The notes beneath the pieces were generated by a model. That model had not been told where the DNA came from, did no database searches, and worked only from the letters and a program-made list of their open reading frames with translations. From the NCBI RefSeq assembly GCF_015679325.1, contig NZ_JADPVI010000001.1, positions 744,001 to 808,000 of the forward strand: a DNA stretch of 64,000 bases, written 5' to 3'. Origin of the DNA: Kaistella gelatinilytica (lineage in GTDB: Bacteria > Bacteroidota > Bacteroidia > Flavobacteriales > Weeksellaceae). Shown piece by piece: positions 15,746 through 24,014 of this stretch; position 1 is the first letter of the stretch, and every line of letters starts with the position of its first letter. The position numbers were made by a program, and so were the translations under genes.

Positions 15746-16702
15746 CTATGGTAACAAAACTTTATCTATTACGTGAATGATTCCGTTCGTGCACTGTACA
15801 TCAGTTGCAATAACGTTCGAAATTCTATTATTATGGTCGGTGATTTTTACACCACCTGTCGTTGTGATTTTGAATGTTTCTCCCTGGAAAGTTGTAACAA
15901 CCATATTATTGGTGATATCTGTTGAAGCTACGTTTGCACCTGCAACAACGTGATATTTAAGAACTTCTGTCAATGTTGCTCCTGGAATTGCTCCTAAATT
16001 TGCCAATCCTAATTCTGCTAATAATCCGGTGAAAGCCATATTTGTTGGAGCGAAAACTGTGAACGGAGAACTTGTTGTTCCACCTAAAATTGATACAAAG
16101 TTTGGCTGATCCGGTCTTGTTAATGCAGTAACCAAAGAGCTAAAGTTCGGGTTTGCAACTGCATGCGTTACAATTGTTGGCAAGCCGATCACCGCATCAA
16201 CTTTGTGAATAACGCCGTTCGTCGCCATGATATCTGTCTTAGTAACGTTTGAAACGCCATTGATTTTTACACCTGAAGCAGTGTTGATAAACATGCTTAA
16301 ATTTCTTGTAGATGAAGCTGCTCCTTTTGCAAGAGTAGAAACATATCCTGTGGTTACTTGCGCTGCCATTACTTTGGTCGCAAGAACGTGGTTTAATAAA
16401 ACTTGTTTCAAAAGATCGTTAGGAACGTCGTTAAGACTTGCGAAACCGTTTGCAGTTAAGAATGCAGAGAATGCAGCATTAGATGGTGCAAAAACGGTAA
16501 AAGTTCCAGCTCCGTTCAACGTTGCAGAAAGTCCTGCTTTGTCGATTGCTGCTCTTAGACTTGATAAATCAGAGTCTGAAGATGCCAGTTCGTAAATGGA
16601 TTTTGGAGTGTCCATTGTTGTTTGATCTTCCTTACTTGCACAAGAGTAAGTTAGGATACTTGCGCAGAAAAGTACTGCGAAGGTTTTGAATAAATGTTTC
16701 AT
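15746..16702 (-). CDS. Two-domain fasciclin (FAS1) lipoprotein
   Basis: The product has 318 residues. The lipobox ILTYSC gives lipidated C21. Two FAS1 domains follow: about 33-175 (SIYELASSDSDLSSLRAAID, GTFTVFAPSNAAF, NGVIHKVDAVI) and about 178-318 (PNFSSLVTALTR, SPFTVFAPTNMAF, NGIIHVIDKVLLP). Each has the H1 (TVFAPxNxAF) and H2 (GIIHxID) boxes that define the family. Such proteins act in adhesion or surface assembly in Bacteroidota; the exact ligand is unknown. The gene is transcribed alone from the strong promoter at 16727-16757, which contains a dyad that could be an operator, and ends at its own terminator. Confidence 0.92.
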   Translation of the reverse strand: MKHLFKTFAVLFCASILTYSCASKEDQTTMDTPKSIYELASSDSDLSSLRAAIDKAGLSATLNGAGTFTVFAPSNAAFSAFLTANGFASLNDVPNDLLKQVLLNHVLATKVMAAQVTTGYVSTLAKGAASSTRNLSMFINTASGVKINGVSNVTKTDIMATNGVIHKVDAVIGLPTIVTHAVANPNFSSLVTALTRPDQPNFVSILGGTTSSPFTVFAPTNMAFTGLLAELGLANLGAIPGATLTEVLKYHVVAGANVASTDITNNMVVTTFQGETFKITTTGGVKITDHNNRISNVIATDVQCTNGIIHVIDKVLLP

Positions 16703-16726
16703 AATTTTATATTTTTAATTATTACT

Positions 16727-16757
16727 CAAATGTAGAACTAAATTGTTCTATTGTCAA
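16727..16757 (-). promoter_or_regulatory. Promoter of the fasciclin gene
   Basis: On the minus strand TTG (within TTTTG, 16755-16757) is followed after 20 bases by TACATTTG (16727-16734), a full match to the Bacteroidota TTG-N19/20-TAnnTTTG consensus. The start codon is 24 bases downstream of the -7 box. Confidence 0.8.
16733..16750. promoter_or_regulatory. Dyad in the promoter spacer, candidate operator
   Basis: TAGAAC-N6-GTTCTA is a perfect 6+6 inverted repeat lying between the -33 and -7 boxes of the fasciclin promoter, overlapping the -7 box by two bases. This is where repressors, or MerR-type activators acting on the spacer, bind. No cognate regulator gene is adjacent. Confidence 0.45.
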
Positions 16758-16874
16758 AATATTGGTATAGATTTTTACTATTAACAATATTGATGTTTTA
16801 CTAAATTCAGTGAAAAGGTACTAAAACAGACAAAAAATGAAAGAGAAATTTTTTTTAATGGTTGAATTTAAGAT

Positions 16875-17984
16875 CTAAGATTGTAATTTTTCATTTTCTA
16901 AAATTTTCATTACGATGATCTCTTCTTTTGTTAAACCAGTTTTTCCATCATTTATTTCAATTTGATCCAATTCATCCATATATTTTTTCATAGAGTTGTT
17001 TTCGTACAGATTGATAACTAGTGGGTGAACATAATATTTTCGACAAACATTTCCTGTATTTCCCAGGTGCGATGCGACCACTTCTAAAGCTTCTTTGACT
17101 TTCGACTTATAATCTTTATCATTCTCAGCTTCACCAATTTCCTTAAAAGCAATTAATGCATTTACGGTTCCAGACCAAGTTCTGAAATCTTTCGCAGTAA
17201 AATCATCGCCACTGATTTCCTTAATATATTCATTGACCATTCCAGATTCTACGGCGTGTCTTTTCCCGTCTTCATCATAATATTGAAAGAGTTCTTTACC
17301 GGGAATATCTTTACAGTTCTGAACAGCTTTCGCCAGTTTATTATTTTTCAGATCGATGTCATGGTAAATTCCCTTTTTACCTTTAAAAGAGAAATGCATT
17401 TTTTGTCCTTTAATGTTGACATGCCGATCTTTTAAAGTTGTTAAGCCAAAAGATCCATATAGTTTTTCATATACGTTGTTACCGATTCTAATATTCGTTC
17501 TTTCCATCAAACTCACAACAACTGCAAGAACTTTGGTCTTTTCTAAATTTCGAAGAGCAAGGTCCTTTTCTAATTGCAATCGCATTTGTGGTAAAGCGTA
17601 ACCAAACTGAAGCATGCGGTAAAATTTGGTATGATTTCGCAAAGCATTCCAAAGCGAATGATATCGATATTGTTTGCGTTTTTTTGCATCAATACCGGTT
17701 GCCTGAAGATGACCATTTTGTAGCGAACAGATCCACACGTTTTCCCAAGCGGGCGGAATTGCCAGTTTGTTGATACGTTGAATTTCTTCCTGATCTTTTA
17801 TTTTTTCGTCGCCTATAAAGTAGGCATATTTTTTACCCGATTTCCTTCTCACAATTCCATCATATTCATGATCAGACGTATAAGTAAGGTGAACTGCTTT
17901 TGCAGATTTTACGGGATCCTTCATGATTTTTAAAATTTTTGAAGGAGTCAAAGAGGCGATAAGATCGGTTTCAGGATTTTTCAT
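16875..17984 (-). CDS. DNA topoisomerase IB (poxvirus-like)
   Basis: The product has 369 residues. An N-terminal domain (about 40-130, YTSDHEYDGIVRRKSGKKYAY) precedes the catalytic domain with RTNIRIGNNVYEKLYGSFGLTTL region arginine, LKDRHV lysine, DFRTWSGT arginine, and the active-site tyrosine, the second Y of KYYVHP. The general-acid histidine of vaccinia topoisomerase, nine residues before the tyrosine, is replaced by Asn (LGNTGNV), as in the Deinococcus enzyme. It relaxes supercoils by a 3'-phosphotyrosyl intermediate. The gene lies next to the NHEJ genes, but on its own transcript, with a terminator of the upstream small lipoprotein gene at 18066-18116 between them. Bacterial homologues are often found near stress or repair genes. 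Confidence 0.92.
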   Translation of the reverse strand: MKNPETDLIASLTPSKILKIMKDPVKSAKAVHLTYTSDHEYDGIVRRKSGKKYAYFIGDEKIKDQEEIQRINKLAIPPAWENVWICSLQNGHLQATGIDAKKRKQYRYHSLWNALRNHTKFYRMLQFGYALPQMRLQLEKDLALRNLEKTKVLAVVVSLMERTNIRIGNNVYEKLYGSFGLTTLKDRHVNIKGQKMHFSFKGKKGIYHDIDLKNNKLAKAVQNCKDIPGKELFQYYDEDGKRHAVESGMVNEYIKEISGDDFTAKDFRTWSGTVNALIAFKEIGEAENDKDYKSKVKEALEVVASHLGNTGNVCRKYYVHPLVINLYENNSMKKYMDELDQIEINDGKTGLTKEEIIVMKILENEKLQS

Positions 17985-18065
17985 TGGAAAACGTATAATT
18001 GGTAGACTTTAAAATCATTAAAAATTAAGGTCGAATTCGTAGATTGGATAAAGAGTATTTAAAAA

Positions 18066-18116
18066 CAAAAAGAAAGAACAAGACTCTGATTGATCAACGC
18101 CGGTTCTTTCTTTTTT
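18066..18116 (-). terminator. Terminator after the small lipoprotein gene
   Basis: AAAAGAAAGAAC (18068-18079) pairs with GTTCTTTCTTTT (18103-18114); on the minus strand a T run follows. It separates the LigD-side genes from topoisomerase IB. Confidence 0.75.
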
Positions 18117-18169
18117 ATCGTTCAAAATTTATTAGGTCTCGGTTTAAAGGAGATTTTCAAAGGAAATAA

Positions 18170-18334
18170 TTAATTTTTTCCTCTTGTAAATAACCATATA
18201 ATTAAACCTACAACTGCCGCGATAAGGATGAAAGCCCACCACATTCCGGCTTTAAATATGGTTCCGATAGCTTCACAACTTGTTAAAGAAAAAAATGCAA
18301 AAACGGCTAAACTGAGTAAGGTAAACTTTTTCAT
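18170..18334 (-). CDS. 54-residue lipoprotein with a C-terminal membrane helix
   Basis: ATG at 18334 to TAA at 18170 encodes 54 residues. MKKFTLLSLAVFAFFSLTSC is a lipoprotein signal with lipobox LTSC (C20); EAIGTIFKAGMWW then leads to the hydrophobic helix WAFILIAAVVGLIIWLF and a basic end RGKN. The EAIGxIFKAGMWW core recurs, from memory, in many flavobacterial mini-proteins that are sometimes wrongly labelled phosphatidate cytidylyltransferase. The start has an A-rich upstream. The gene begins 40 bases after the DUF6526 stop and is followed by a terminator, so it is the end of that transcript. Function unknown; a lipid anchor plus a membrane helix in so short a protein is unusual. Confidence 0.75.
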   Translation of the reverse strand: MKKFTLLSLAVFAFFSLTSCEAIGTIFKAGMWWAFILIAAVVGLIIWLFTRGKN

Positions 18335-18374
18335 GATCGTAAATTTTTAAGGTTTATTATTTAATGTTATTTAT

Positions 18375-18812
18375 TTAAACGCGGTTAAAATCAGGCTTCC
18401 AATTCGTGATCGATTTTTTAATTTCGTCACCAGATATATTTTGAGAAAGCGCCTTTGCTAATAAAATTTTGAATTCGTCGTCGTATGCAAATCTTAATGC
18501 AGCAATCTGACCAAAATTTAATTTTTCTACGATCTCGTCAGAACCTTTACCAAACAGTTCAAAATATCGTTGTTTGAATTCTAAGCGGATCATTCTGTTT
18601 TGATTTCCCAAAGCGTAATGTTGACGCAACATAAACGCAAGATAAAAAAGAAGGAAAATCACAACTGAAAATAAGATCCACGTCAATTGATTGCTTCCAT
18701 CTGTAAAAATTTTTCTTATTCCTAATACTTCTAAAATAAGCAGAAGCGGTAAATAAATAAAATGATGTGGAGCGTAAAATTTTCGGTGATTGGCGTAGTT
18801 CTGAGTTTTCAT
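18375..18812 (-). CDS. DUF6526 family membrane protein
   Basis: The product has 145 residues. N-terminal KTQNYANHRKFYAPHHFIYLP is the family hallmark, followed by two transmembrane helices (about 18-34 and 42-62) separated by a short loop; the C-terminal 80 residues are soluble, with LRQHYALGNQNRMIRLEFKQRYFELFG and LRFAYDDEFKILLAKAL, typical of DUF6526. The family is restricted mainly to Bacteroidota and has no assigned function. The gene starts 57 bases downstream of ligD on the same strand, so it may be the third gene of the Ku-LigD transcript, with the 54-residue lipoprotein as the fourth. Confidence 0.8.
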   Translation of the reverse strand: MKTQNYANHRKFYAPHHFIYLPLLLILEVLGIRKIFTDGSNQLTWILFSVVIFLLFYLAFMLRQHYALGNQNRMIRLEFKQRYFELFGKGSDEIVEKLNFGQIAALRFAYDDEFKILLAKALSQNISGDEIKKSITNWKPDFNRV

Positions 18813-18869
18813 GCAAATTTTCTATCAAATATGTTACCAAATTAATCTATTGATTATCAAAATGTAATT

Positions 18870-21407
18870 TTATTCCTTTCCTAAAAGATCAATCGCTTTC
18901 AAAAGATCAATTCCCTTACCTAAAACGGGTTTGAAGAGATCTCCATTTTTTTTAGTTCTTTCTAAAGCATTTTCAATATTAAAATCGGTTGGTTTTAATT
19001 CTGGTTTTAATTCACTCCATTCAAGAGGCATAGAAACTGGTGCGCCGTTTTTTGGTCTTAAACTGTAAACGCTTGCTAAGGTTTGTCCACGCCGGTTTTG
19101 AAGGTAATCAAGATAAATTTTATTCTTATCCCGTTTTTGCAAAGCCCTTTCCAAAGTGGTGATTTCAGGAAGTTCTTGCTGAACGAGCTGCATCAAAATA
19201 TGCCCGAAATTTTTAACCTGTTCAAAGGAATATTTTGCACCCATCGGAATATAAATATGAATTCCGGAACTTCCGGAGGTTTTGCAATAACCTTCGATTT
19301 TTCCTTTATCCATAATTTTTTTCGCCATTTTTGCGGTTTGAATGACGTCATCAAAAGTATTATTGTCGGAAGGATCCAGATCCAAAACCAAGTAGTCCGG
19401 ATTATCAATCGTTTTAATTTGGCTCGTCCAAACGTTGAATTCGATGCAGCCTAAATTATTCATATAAGCCATCGTGGCTTTGTCGTTACACAAAATATAA
19501 TTGATGTATTTGTTGCTGGATTCTGAAAAAACTTTCTCAATATCGATCCAGTCCGGCGTTTCTTCCGAAGCATCTTTCTGGTAAAAACTCATTCCATCAA
19601 TTCCATTCGGAAAACGGTTCATCGATTGCGGACGGTTTTTCAAATGCGGCAGAATATATTTGGAAACACTTTGGTAATAATCGATCAGATCACCTTTCGT
19701 CACATTATCTTTTGGAAAATAGATCTTATTTTGATTCGTGAGTTTAATCGGTTGCTTATCGATTTTCTGAAGTTTTTCTGCATCCCGTTTTGCTACCGAA
19801 TTTTTCACAGGAACAACTTTTTCTTCTTCCTTCATTTCTGTATTTTCAAAATTTAGATCTTCCGGATTCAGATCTTCGCGGAACCTCAAAAAAACCGGAT
19901 GACGAAAAATATGTTCTTCAGTCAGTTCTGTAAATTTAACTTCCGCGATGAGTTCAGGTTTGATCCAGGTTGCCTTATCATTGGTTTTTGGTATTTTTTC
20001 AAAAGGACATTTAGGAATAATGAGCGGTTCCATTTTTTCATGAAGTTCCTTTAAAATTTTATCGCTGAAACCAGTTCCTGTATGACCACAAAAAATGAGT
20101 TCTTTCCCTTCAAATCTTCCTAAAATTAACGATCCAAATTTTTTCCTGCTTCCTTTCGGCGCGGTAAATCCACAAATCAAAACTTCTTCCGTTTGCTGAC
20201 TTTTTACTTTCAGCCAATCGCCGTTTCTTATTCCTTCCTGATAACTGCTGTCAATTTTTTTTGCCATCATTCCTTCCAGGTCCATTTTTTCGATGAGTTT
20301 GAAAAAATCTTCGCCTTTTTCTAAAATATGATCGTGGTATTTTACAAATTCGGTTTCCTTTAAAGCTTCTTTCAACAATTCTTTTCGCTGTAAAAAACTT
20401 AGTTTTTCCGTGGAATGTCCGTTTAACCAAAGCAAATCAAAAACCTGATAAACAACGGTCAAATTGGGATGATCGTTCATTCTTTGCAACCACTGGAAAT
20501 TCGGTTTTCCTTTGTTATCGTACGCAACCAGTTCACCATCCAAAACCATTTCGTGATCCTGTAATTTGAGAGAATTGACTACTTTTTTAAATTTCTCCAG
20601 GTAGGAGAGTCCGTTTCGAGAGTAGAGTTGAACGCCATTCCGAAGATCTGCAACGGCGCGATAACCGTCCCATTTTATTTCGAAAGCCCATTCTTTTCCA
20701 CTGAAAGGTTTCGGCGAACTTTCAGCCAACATTGGCGTGATAAATTTCGTGAGTTTTTTTTCTTTAGAAAGGGAAGGTGAATAATTTTTAAAAGTTTTTA
20801 CTGAATCCTCAGATTTATTTTTAGAGTTGCCTTTTTTGGCTTCCAAAACTTCAGTTACTTTCGAATCAGAATCTGTATTTTGTTCAGCGTCATAAAAATC
20901 GGTGGCGTACTGATCCTTGTGTTTAATGAGCAACCAGGGATTTCCGTCAGTGGCATTTTTAATTTTGACCAGGGCAAATTCGCCCTTTAATTTTTTGCCG
21001 TGAAGCACAATTTTTAAAGATTCTTTGTGAAGTTCATTTCGCATAATGAGATCATCGGTTTTGCCTTTCACTTTTTCCAAAGGTTCATACGTTCCTTCAT
21101 CCCAGATCTCCACTTCTCCGGCACCATAATTTCCTTTTGGAATACTTCCTTCAAACGTTCGGTAGGAAAAAGGATGATCTTCTACCATCATCGCCAAACG
21201 CTTGTCTTCCGGATTTAAGGACGGACCTTTTGGAATTGCCCAGCTTTTTAAAACACCCTCCATTTCCAAACGGAAATCGTAATGCAAACGACTTGCAGCG
21301 TGGCGATGAATGACAAATTTCAGTTTTCCTTTGCCACTTTCGCTTTTTCCTTTCGGTTCAGAAGTTTGATCGAAATCCCGCTTTTTATTGTATTCCTCGA
21401 GTGCCAT
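18870..21407 (-). CDS. ligD: DNA ligase D (NHEJ: 3'-phosphoesterase, ligase, polymerase)
   Basis: The product has 845 residues and three domains. The phosphoesterase (about 1-160) has FVIHRHAASRLHYDFRLE and PKGNYGAGEVEIWDEGTY. The ATP-dependent ligase (about 225-530) has EIKWDGYR with acceptor K245, VLDGELVAYD, FDLLWLNG, EGMMAKK and WLKVK. The archaeo-eukaryotic primase-type polymerase (about 560-845) has FPKDNVTKGDLIDYY and catalytic LDLDPSD near residue 673. The order PE-LIG-POL is that of Pseudomonas, not the POL-PE-LIG order of mycobacteria. A low-complexity charged linker (about 180-225) joins the first two domains. With Ku, 56 bases upstream on the same strand, it repairs double-strand breaks by end joining. 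Confidence 0.95.
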   Translation of the reverse strand: MALEEYNKKRDFDQTSEPKGKSESGKGKLKFVIHRHAASRLHYDFRLEMEGVLKSWAIPKGPSLNPEDKRLAMMVEDHPFSYRTFEGSIPKGNYGAGEVEIWDEGTYEPLEKVKGKTDDLIMRNELHKESLKIVLHGKKLKGEFALVKIKNATDGNPWLLIKHKDQYATDFYDAEQNTDSDSKVTEVLEAKKGNSKNKSEDSVKTFKNYSPSLSKEKKLTKFITPMLAESSPKPFSGKEWAFEIKWDGYRAVADLRNGVQLYSRNGLSYLEKFKKVVNSLKLQDHEMVLDGELVAYDNKGKPNFQWLQRMNDHPNLTVVYQVFDLLWLNGHSTEKLSFLQRKELLKEALKETEFVKYHDHILEKGEDFFKLIEKMDLEGMMAKKIDSSYQEGIRNGDWLKVKSQQTEEVLICGFTAPKGSRKKFGSLILGRFEGKELIFCGHTGTGFSDKILKELHEKMEPLIIPKCPFEKIPKTNDKATWIKPELIAEVKFTELTEEHIFRHPVFLRFREDLNPEDLNFENTEMKEEEKVVPVKNSVAKRDAEKLQKIDKQPIKLTNQNKIYFPKDNVTKGDLIDYYQSVSKYILPHLKNRPQSMNRFPNGIDGMSFYQKDASEETPDWIDIEKVFSESSNKYINYILCNDKATMAYMNNLGCIEFNVWTSQIKTIDNPDYLVLDLDPSDNNTFDDVIQTAKMAKKIMDKGKIEGYCKTSGSSGIHIYIPMGAKYSFEQVKNFGHILMQLVQQELPEITTLERALQKRDKNKIYLDYLQNRRGQTLASVYSLRPKNGAPVSMPLEWSELKPELKPTDFNIENALERTKKNGDLFKPVLGKGIDLLKAIDLLGKE

Positions 21408-21463
21408 TTAGAAATTTATTTGAAGATTAAAAAGTTTCATTTAAATGAGAATTATCGTAGAAT

Positions 21464-22243
21464 TTAACTGGCTTTAACTTTTCCTGCTTCTAAACTGGCT
21501 TTTAATTGTGCCATCAAATCGGTTGCTTTTGCGGAAACTTCTTCTTTCGTTTCAATCTTCTTCGTTTTACCTTTTGCTTTGGCTTCAATGATTTTCATGA
21601 GATCATCATTGTAGGTATTTTTATATTTTTCAGGATCAAATTTCGTCGCCAATTGTTTGATAAGCGATTCTGCCATTGCCATTTCTTCGTCTTTTGGTTT
21701 TTTCGCAGTGGGAAGTTTTAAGTCTTCAAATGATCTTATTTCTTCCGGATAACGCATTCTGTTGACCATTAATACTTTATCTTCATACGGACGAACCAAA
21801 CACAGAATTTCTTTTTCTCTTAAAATAAATGTGCCGATTCCTGCCATTTTGGTTTTCAAAAGTGCTTTTAATAAAAGTCTGTACGCTTCTTCACCGTTTT
21901 TCTGAGGTTCCAGAAAGTAAGAACTTTCAAAATAAGCGCTGTCAATTTCATTTATGTCTACAAACTGTTTGATGTTAAGAATCTTCGATTTTTCGGGACT
22001 TACAGCTTCGAAATCTTCTTTATCGAGGACAATGTAGCGATCTTCCATCTTAAAGCCTTTTACAATATTTGCCCACTGTACTTCCTTTCCGGTTTTGGAA
22101 TTGACTCTTTTAAAATTAATATTCTGCAGATCATCTTTATCCAGCATATCCAGATCGATATTGCTTTCTTCAGTTGCCGAATATAATTTAATAGGAATAT
22201 TTACCAAACCAAAACCGATTGCGCCGTTCCAAATTGCTCTCAT
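21464..22243 (-). CDS. ku: Ku protein (NHEJ DNA-end binding)
   Basis: The product has 259 residues. I start at ATG 22243, giving MRAIWNGAIGFGLVNIPIKL, the usual family start; a TTG three codons upstream (22252) is possible but less likely. The core includes YSATEESNIDLDMLDK, KEVQWANIVKGFK, DKEDFEAVSPEKS and the FESSYFLEP segment. The C-terminus is basic and K/A-rich (EAKAKGKTKKIETKEE), as in bacterial Ku tails that recruit LigD and contact DNA. It forms a homodimeric ring on DNA ends. The gene is immediately upstream of ligD, probably in one operon, and divergent from exonuclease III with a 95-base shared promoter region. Confidence 0.94.
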   Translation of the reverse strand: MRAIWNGAIGFGLVNIPIKLYSATEESNIDLDMLDKDDLQNINFKRVNSKTGKEVQWANIVKGFKMEDRYIVLDKEDFEAVSPEKSKILNIKQFVDINEIDSAYFESSYFLEPQKNGEEAYRLLLKALLKTKMAGIGTFILREKEILCLVRPYEDKVLMVNRMRYPEEIRSFEDLKLPTAKKPKDEEMAMAESLIKQLATKFDPEKYKNTYNDDLMKIIEAKAKGKTKKIETKEEVSAKATDLMAQLKASLEAGKVKAS

Positions 22244-22338
22244 AATCTTCAATTTATTTCCAATTTCAATATCAAAAATGCTTCCAAAAAAAATAAGGTT
22301 TTAATAATCTGATTAACTTTGAATAAAATTCTGAAGAA

Positions 22339-23118
22339 ATGAAAATCGCAACGTATAATGTAAATGGCGTGAACGGAAGATTACCTGTCCTTCTAAAATG
22401 GCTCAAAGAATCACAACCCGATATTGTTTGTTTGCAGGAATTAAAAGCGCCTCAGGATAAATTTCCGGAAGCTGAAATCTTAGAAGCAGGTTATCATTCG
22501 GTTTGGCTCGGCCAAAAAAGTTGGAATGGAGTAGCGGTTTTATCAAAGTTGGAAAAACCTGTAGTTTCCAGAACCGATCTTCCTGGCGAAGATGAAATTG
22601 AAGCGAGCCGTTATCTGGAAGTGAAAATTAAAGATTTAATTATTGCATGTATTTATTTGCCTAATGGAAATCCAGTTCCGGGACCAAAATTTGATTATAA
22701 AATGAGATGGTTTGAAAGGTTGGATGCTCATGCTGAAATGTTGATCACTTCAGGGAAAAAGGTTCTGATCATTGGAGATTTCAATGTGATCCCAACTGAA
22801 AAAGATGTTTACAAACCTGAAAAATATAAAAACGATGGTCTTTTCTTACCAGAAGTTCGAAAAGCACTTGAAAACTTGATCAGTCAGGGTTGGACGGATG
22901 CGTTGCGACATTTATATCCGACGGAAACGATCTATACTTTTTTTGACTATTTCCGGAAAGCCTACGAACGAAACGCAGGGATGAGAATTGATCATTTTTT
23001 ACTTTCTCCCGAAGTGGTGCCGCTCCTTAAAAAAGGCGAAGTTGATAAAGAAGTGCGAGGTTGGGAAAAATCAAGTGATCATTGTCCGGTTTGGATCGAA
23101 ATCGAGGAGTCTAAATAA
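22339..23118 (+). CDS. xth: Exodeoxyribonuclease III (AP endonuclease)
   Basis: The product has 259 residues. Endonuclease/exonuclease/phosphatase motifs are complete: MKIATYNVNGVNGRLP (N7 region), CLQELKAPQDKFP (metal-binding E), IYLPNGNP, IIGDFNVIP (D-x-N), RIDHFLLSP and the final SSDHCPVW (catalytic D-H). It cuts at abasic sites and degrades 3' ends, the step after a DNA glycosylase. The gene is divergent from ku, sharing the 95-base spacer; on its strand TAACTTTG at 22314-22321 is a plausible -7 box, though without a good -33 box. Placing xth back-to-back with ku-ligD is compatible with shared control in break repair, but regulation is not shown. Confidence 0.93.
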   Translation: MKIATYNVNGVNGRLPVLLKWLKESQPDIVCLQELKAPQDKFPEAEILEAGYHSVWLGQKSWNGVAVLSKLEKPVVSRTDLPGEDEIEASRYLEVKIKDLIIACIYLPNGNPVPGPKFDYKMRWFERLDAHAEMLITSGKKVLIIGDFNVIPTEKDVYKPEKYKNDGLFLPEVRKALENLISQGWTDALRHLYPTETIYTFFDYFRKAYERNAGMRIDHFLLSPEVVPLLKKGEVDKEVRGWEKSSDHCPVWIEIEESK

Positions 23119-23543
23119 TAGTGATAAAATAAGAAAAACACCTTTCTGGTTTCTTCGCTATTCTTAATCTTCTGATTTTTAACGGTTGGGCTTTTTATCT
23201 TTACAATATTTCTATTTCTGAAGAGTTTTCTTCATTATAAAATTTTTCCCGATCGAATGCCGTGACACGTAAATATTTGTCTGAATGAAAAACAACGCTG
23301 AAAATCGCTACAAGTTTTGGTCCTTTTTTCCTATTTTTGGGCGTTATTTTTCTTGGCGTAAATTTTCTGTACAAAATCCTTCTTCTGAGAAATCATTTTG
23401 TCATCCAGATCGAAGACCGGATTTTCGATGATGTGAAAGAAATAAAAAAAGCCGAGAATTCAAGAGAAAAATTCATCAATCATAATAAATTGCAAATATT
23501 GAAAATACCTAACAATTGGCAACAGTCTTGCATTGTCAGTTTC
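23119..23543. other. 425-base gap without a convincing gene
   Basis: AT-rich sequence between xth and the DUF2147 gene. An in-frame extension of the DUF2147 gene back to TTG 23337 encodes 69 residues with no recognisable family, and its first codon coincides with TATTTTTG (23332-23339), a -7-like box. I therefore treat it as a possible 200-base leader, not coding sequence. No RNA gene or strong hairpin was recognised. Confidence 0.5.
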
Positions 23544-24011
23544 ATGCTTAAAAAAACCTTCATTTTTATTTTTTATTTTTCTATTTTTACGCTTCAGGCA
23601 CAAGTGAAAGCGGATGATATTTTAGGAAACTGGACGACTGTTGAGAACAGCGTTTCTGTAAAGGTGTACAAATTAAATAATGAGTACAGAGCAAAAGTAA
23701 CATGGTTTGATGAACGGCTTGGAAGTGGAAAACCAATGAATCTGCGTCATGACACTCAAAATGTAGATCCTGAACTTCGTAAACGAAAAGTGATCGGCAT
23801 GGAAATTTTGGAAGGTTTAACTTTTAATCCTGAAACTTCTTCCTGGGAAAATGGAACTATTTATGATGGTTCTTCAGGGAAATACTGGGATTCATCGGTC
23901 ACTTTAAATAAAGACGGAACATTGAAAGTTCGTGGTTACTGGAAAGTAAAATGGATCGGAAAGAGCCTTATTTTTAGAAGAGTAAATCCTGGAACATTTA
24001 AAAAATTATAA
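23544..24011 (+). CDS. DUF2147 family secreted protein
   Basis: The product has 155 residues from ATG 23544. The signal peptide MLKKTFIFIFYFSIFTLQAQ is lost if the longer frame from 23337 is used, which decides the start. The mature domain shows the DUF2147 pattern: DDILGNWTTVEN, then VKVYKLNNEYRAKVTWFDE, IGMEILEGL and the C-terminal IYDGSSGKYWDSSVTLNKDG with LKVRGYWKVKWIGKSLIFRR. It is predicted to be periplasmic with a lipocalin-like beta-barrel; members are associated with envelope or metal stress in some bacteria, but no ligand is known. The holin-like membrane gene follows after three bases, so they form a pair. Confidence 0.85.
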   Translation: MLKKTFIFIFYFSIFTLQAQVKADDILGNWTTVENSVSVKVYKLNNEYRAKVTWFDERLGSGKPMNLRHDTQNVDPELRKRKVIGMEILEGLTFNPETSSWENGTIYDGSSGKYWDSSVTLNKDGTLKVRGYWKVKWIGKSLIFRRVNPGTFKKL

Positions 24012-24014
24012 ACT

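Noticed and set aside
16227..16595. Plus-strand open frame of 122 codons
   Set aside because: It is the mirror of the fasciclin gene; repeats in FAS1 domains keep the antisense frame open.
22244..22252. TTG start of Ku three codons upstream
   Set aside because: The ATG at 22243 gives the normal MRAIWNG start.
23337..23543. N-terminal extension of the DUF2147 protein
   Set aside because: It would hide the signal peptide that begins at 23544, and its TTG start lies on a -7-like box.
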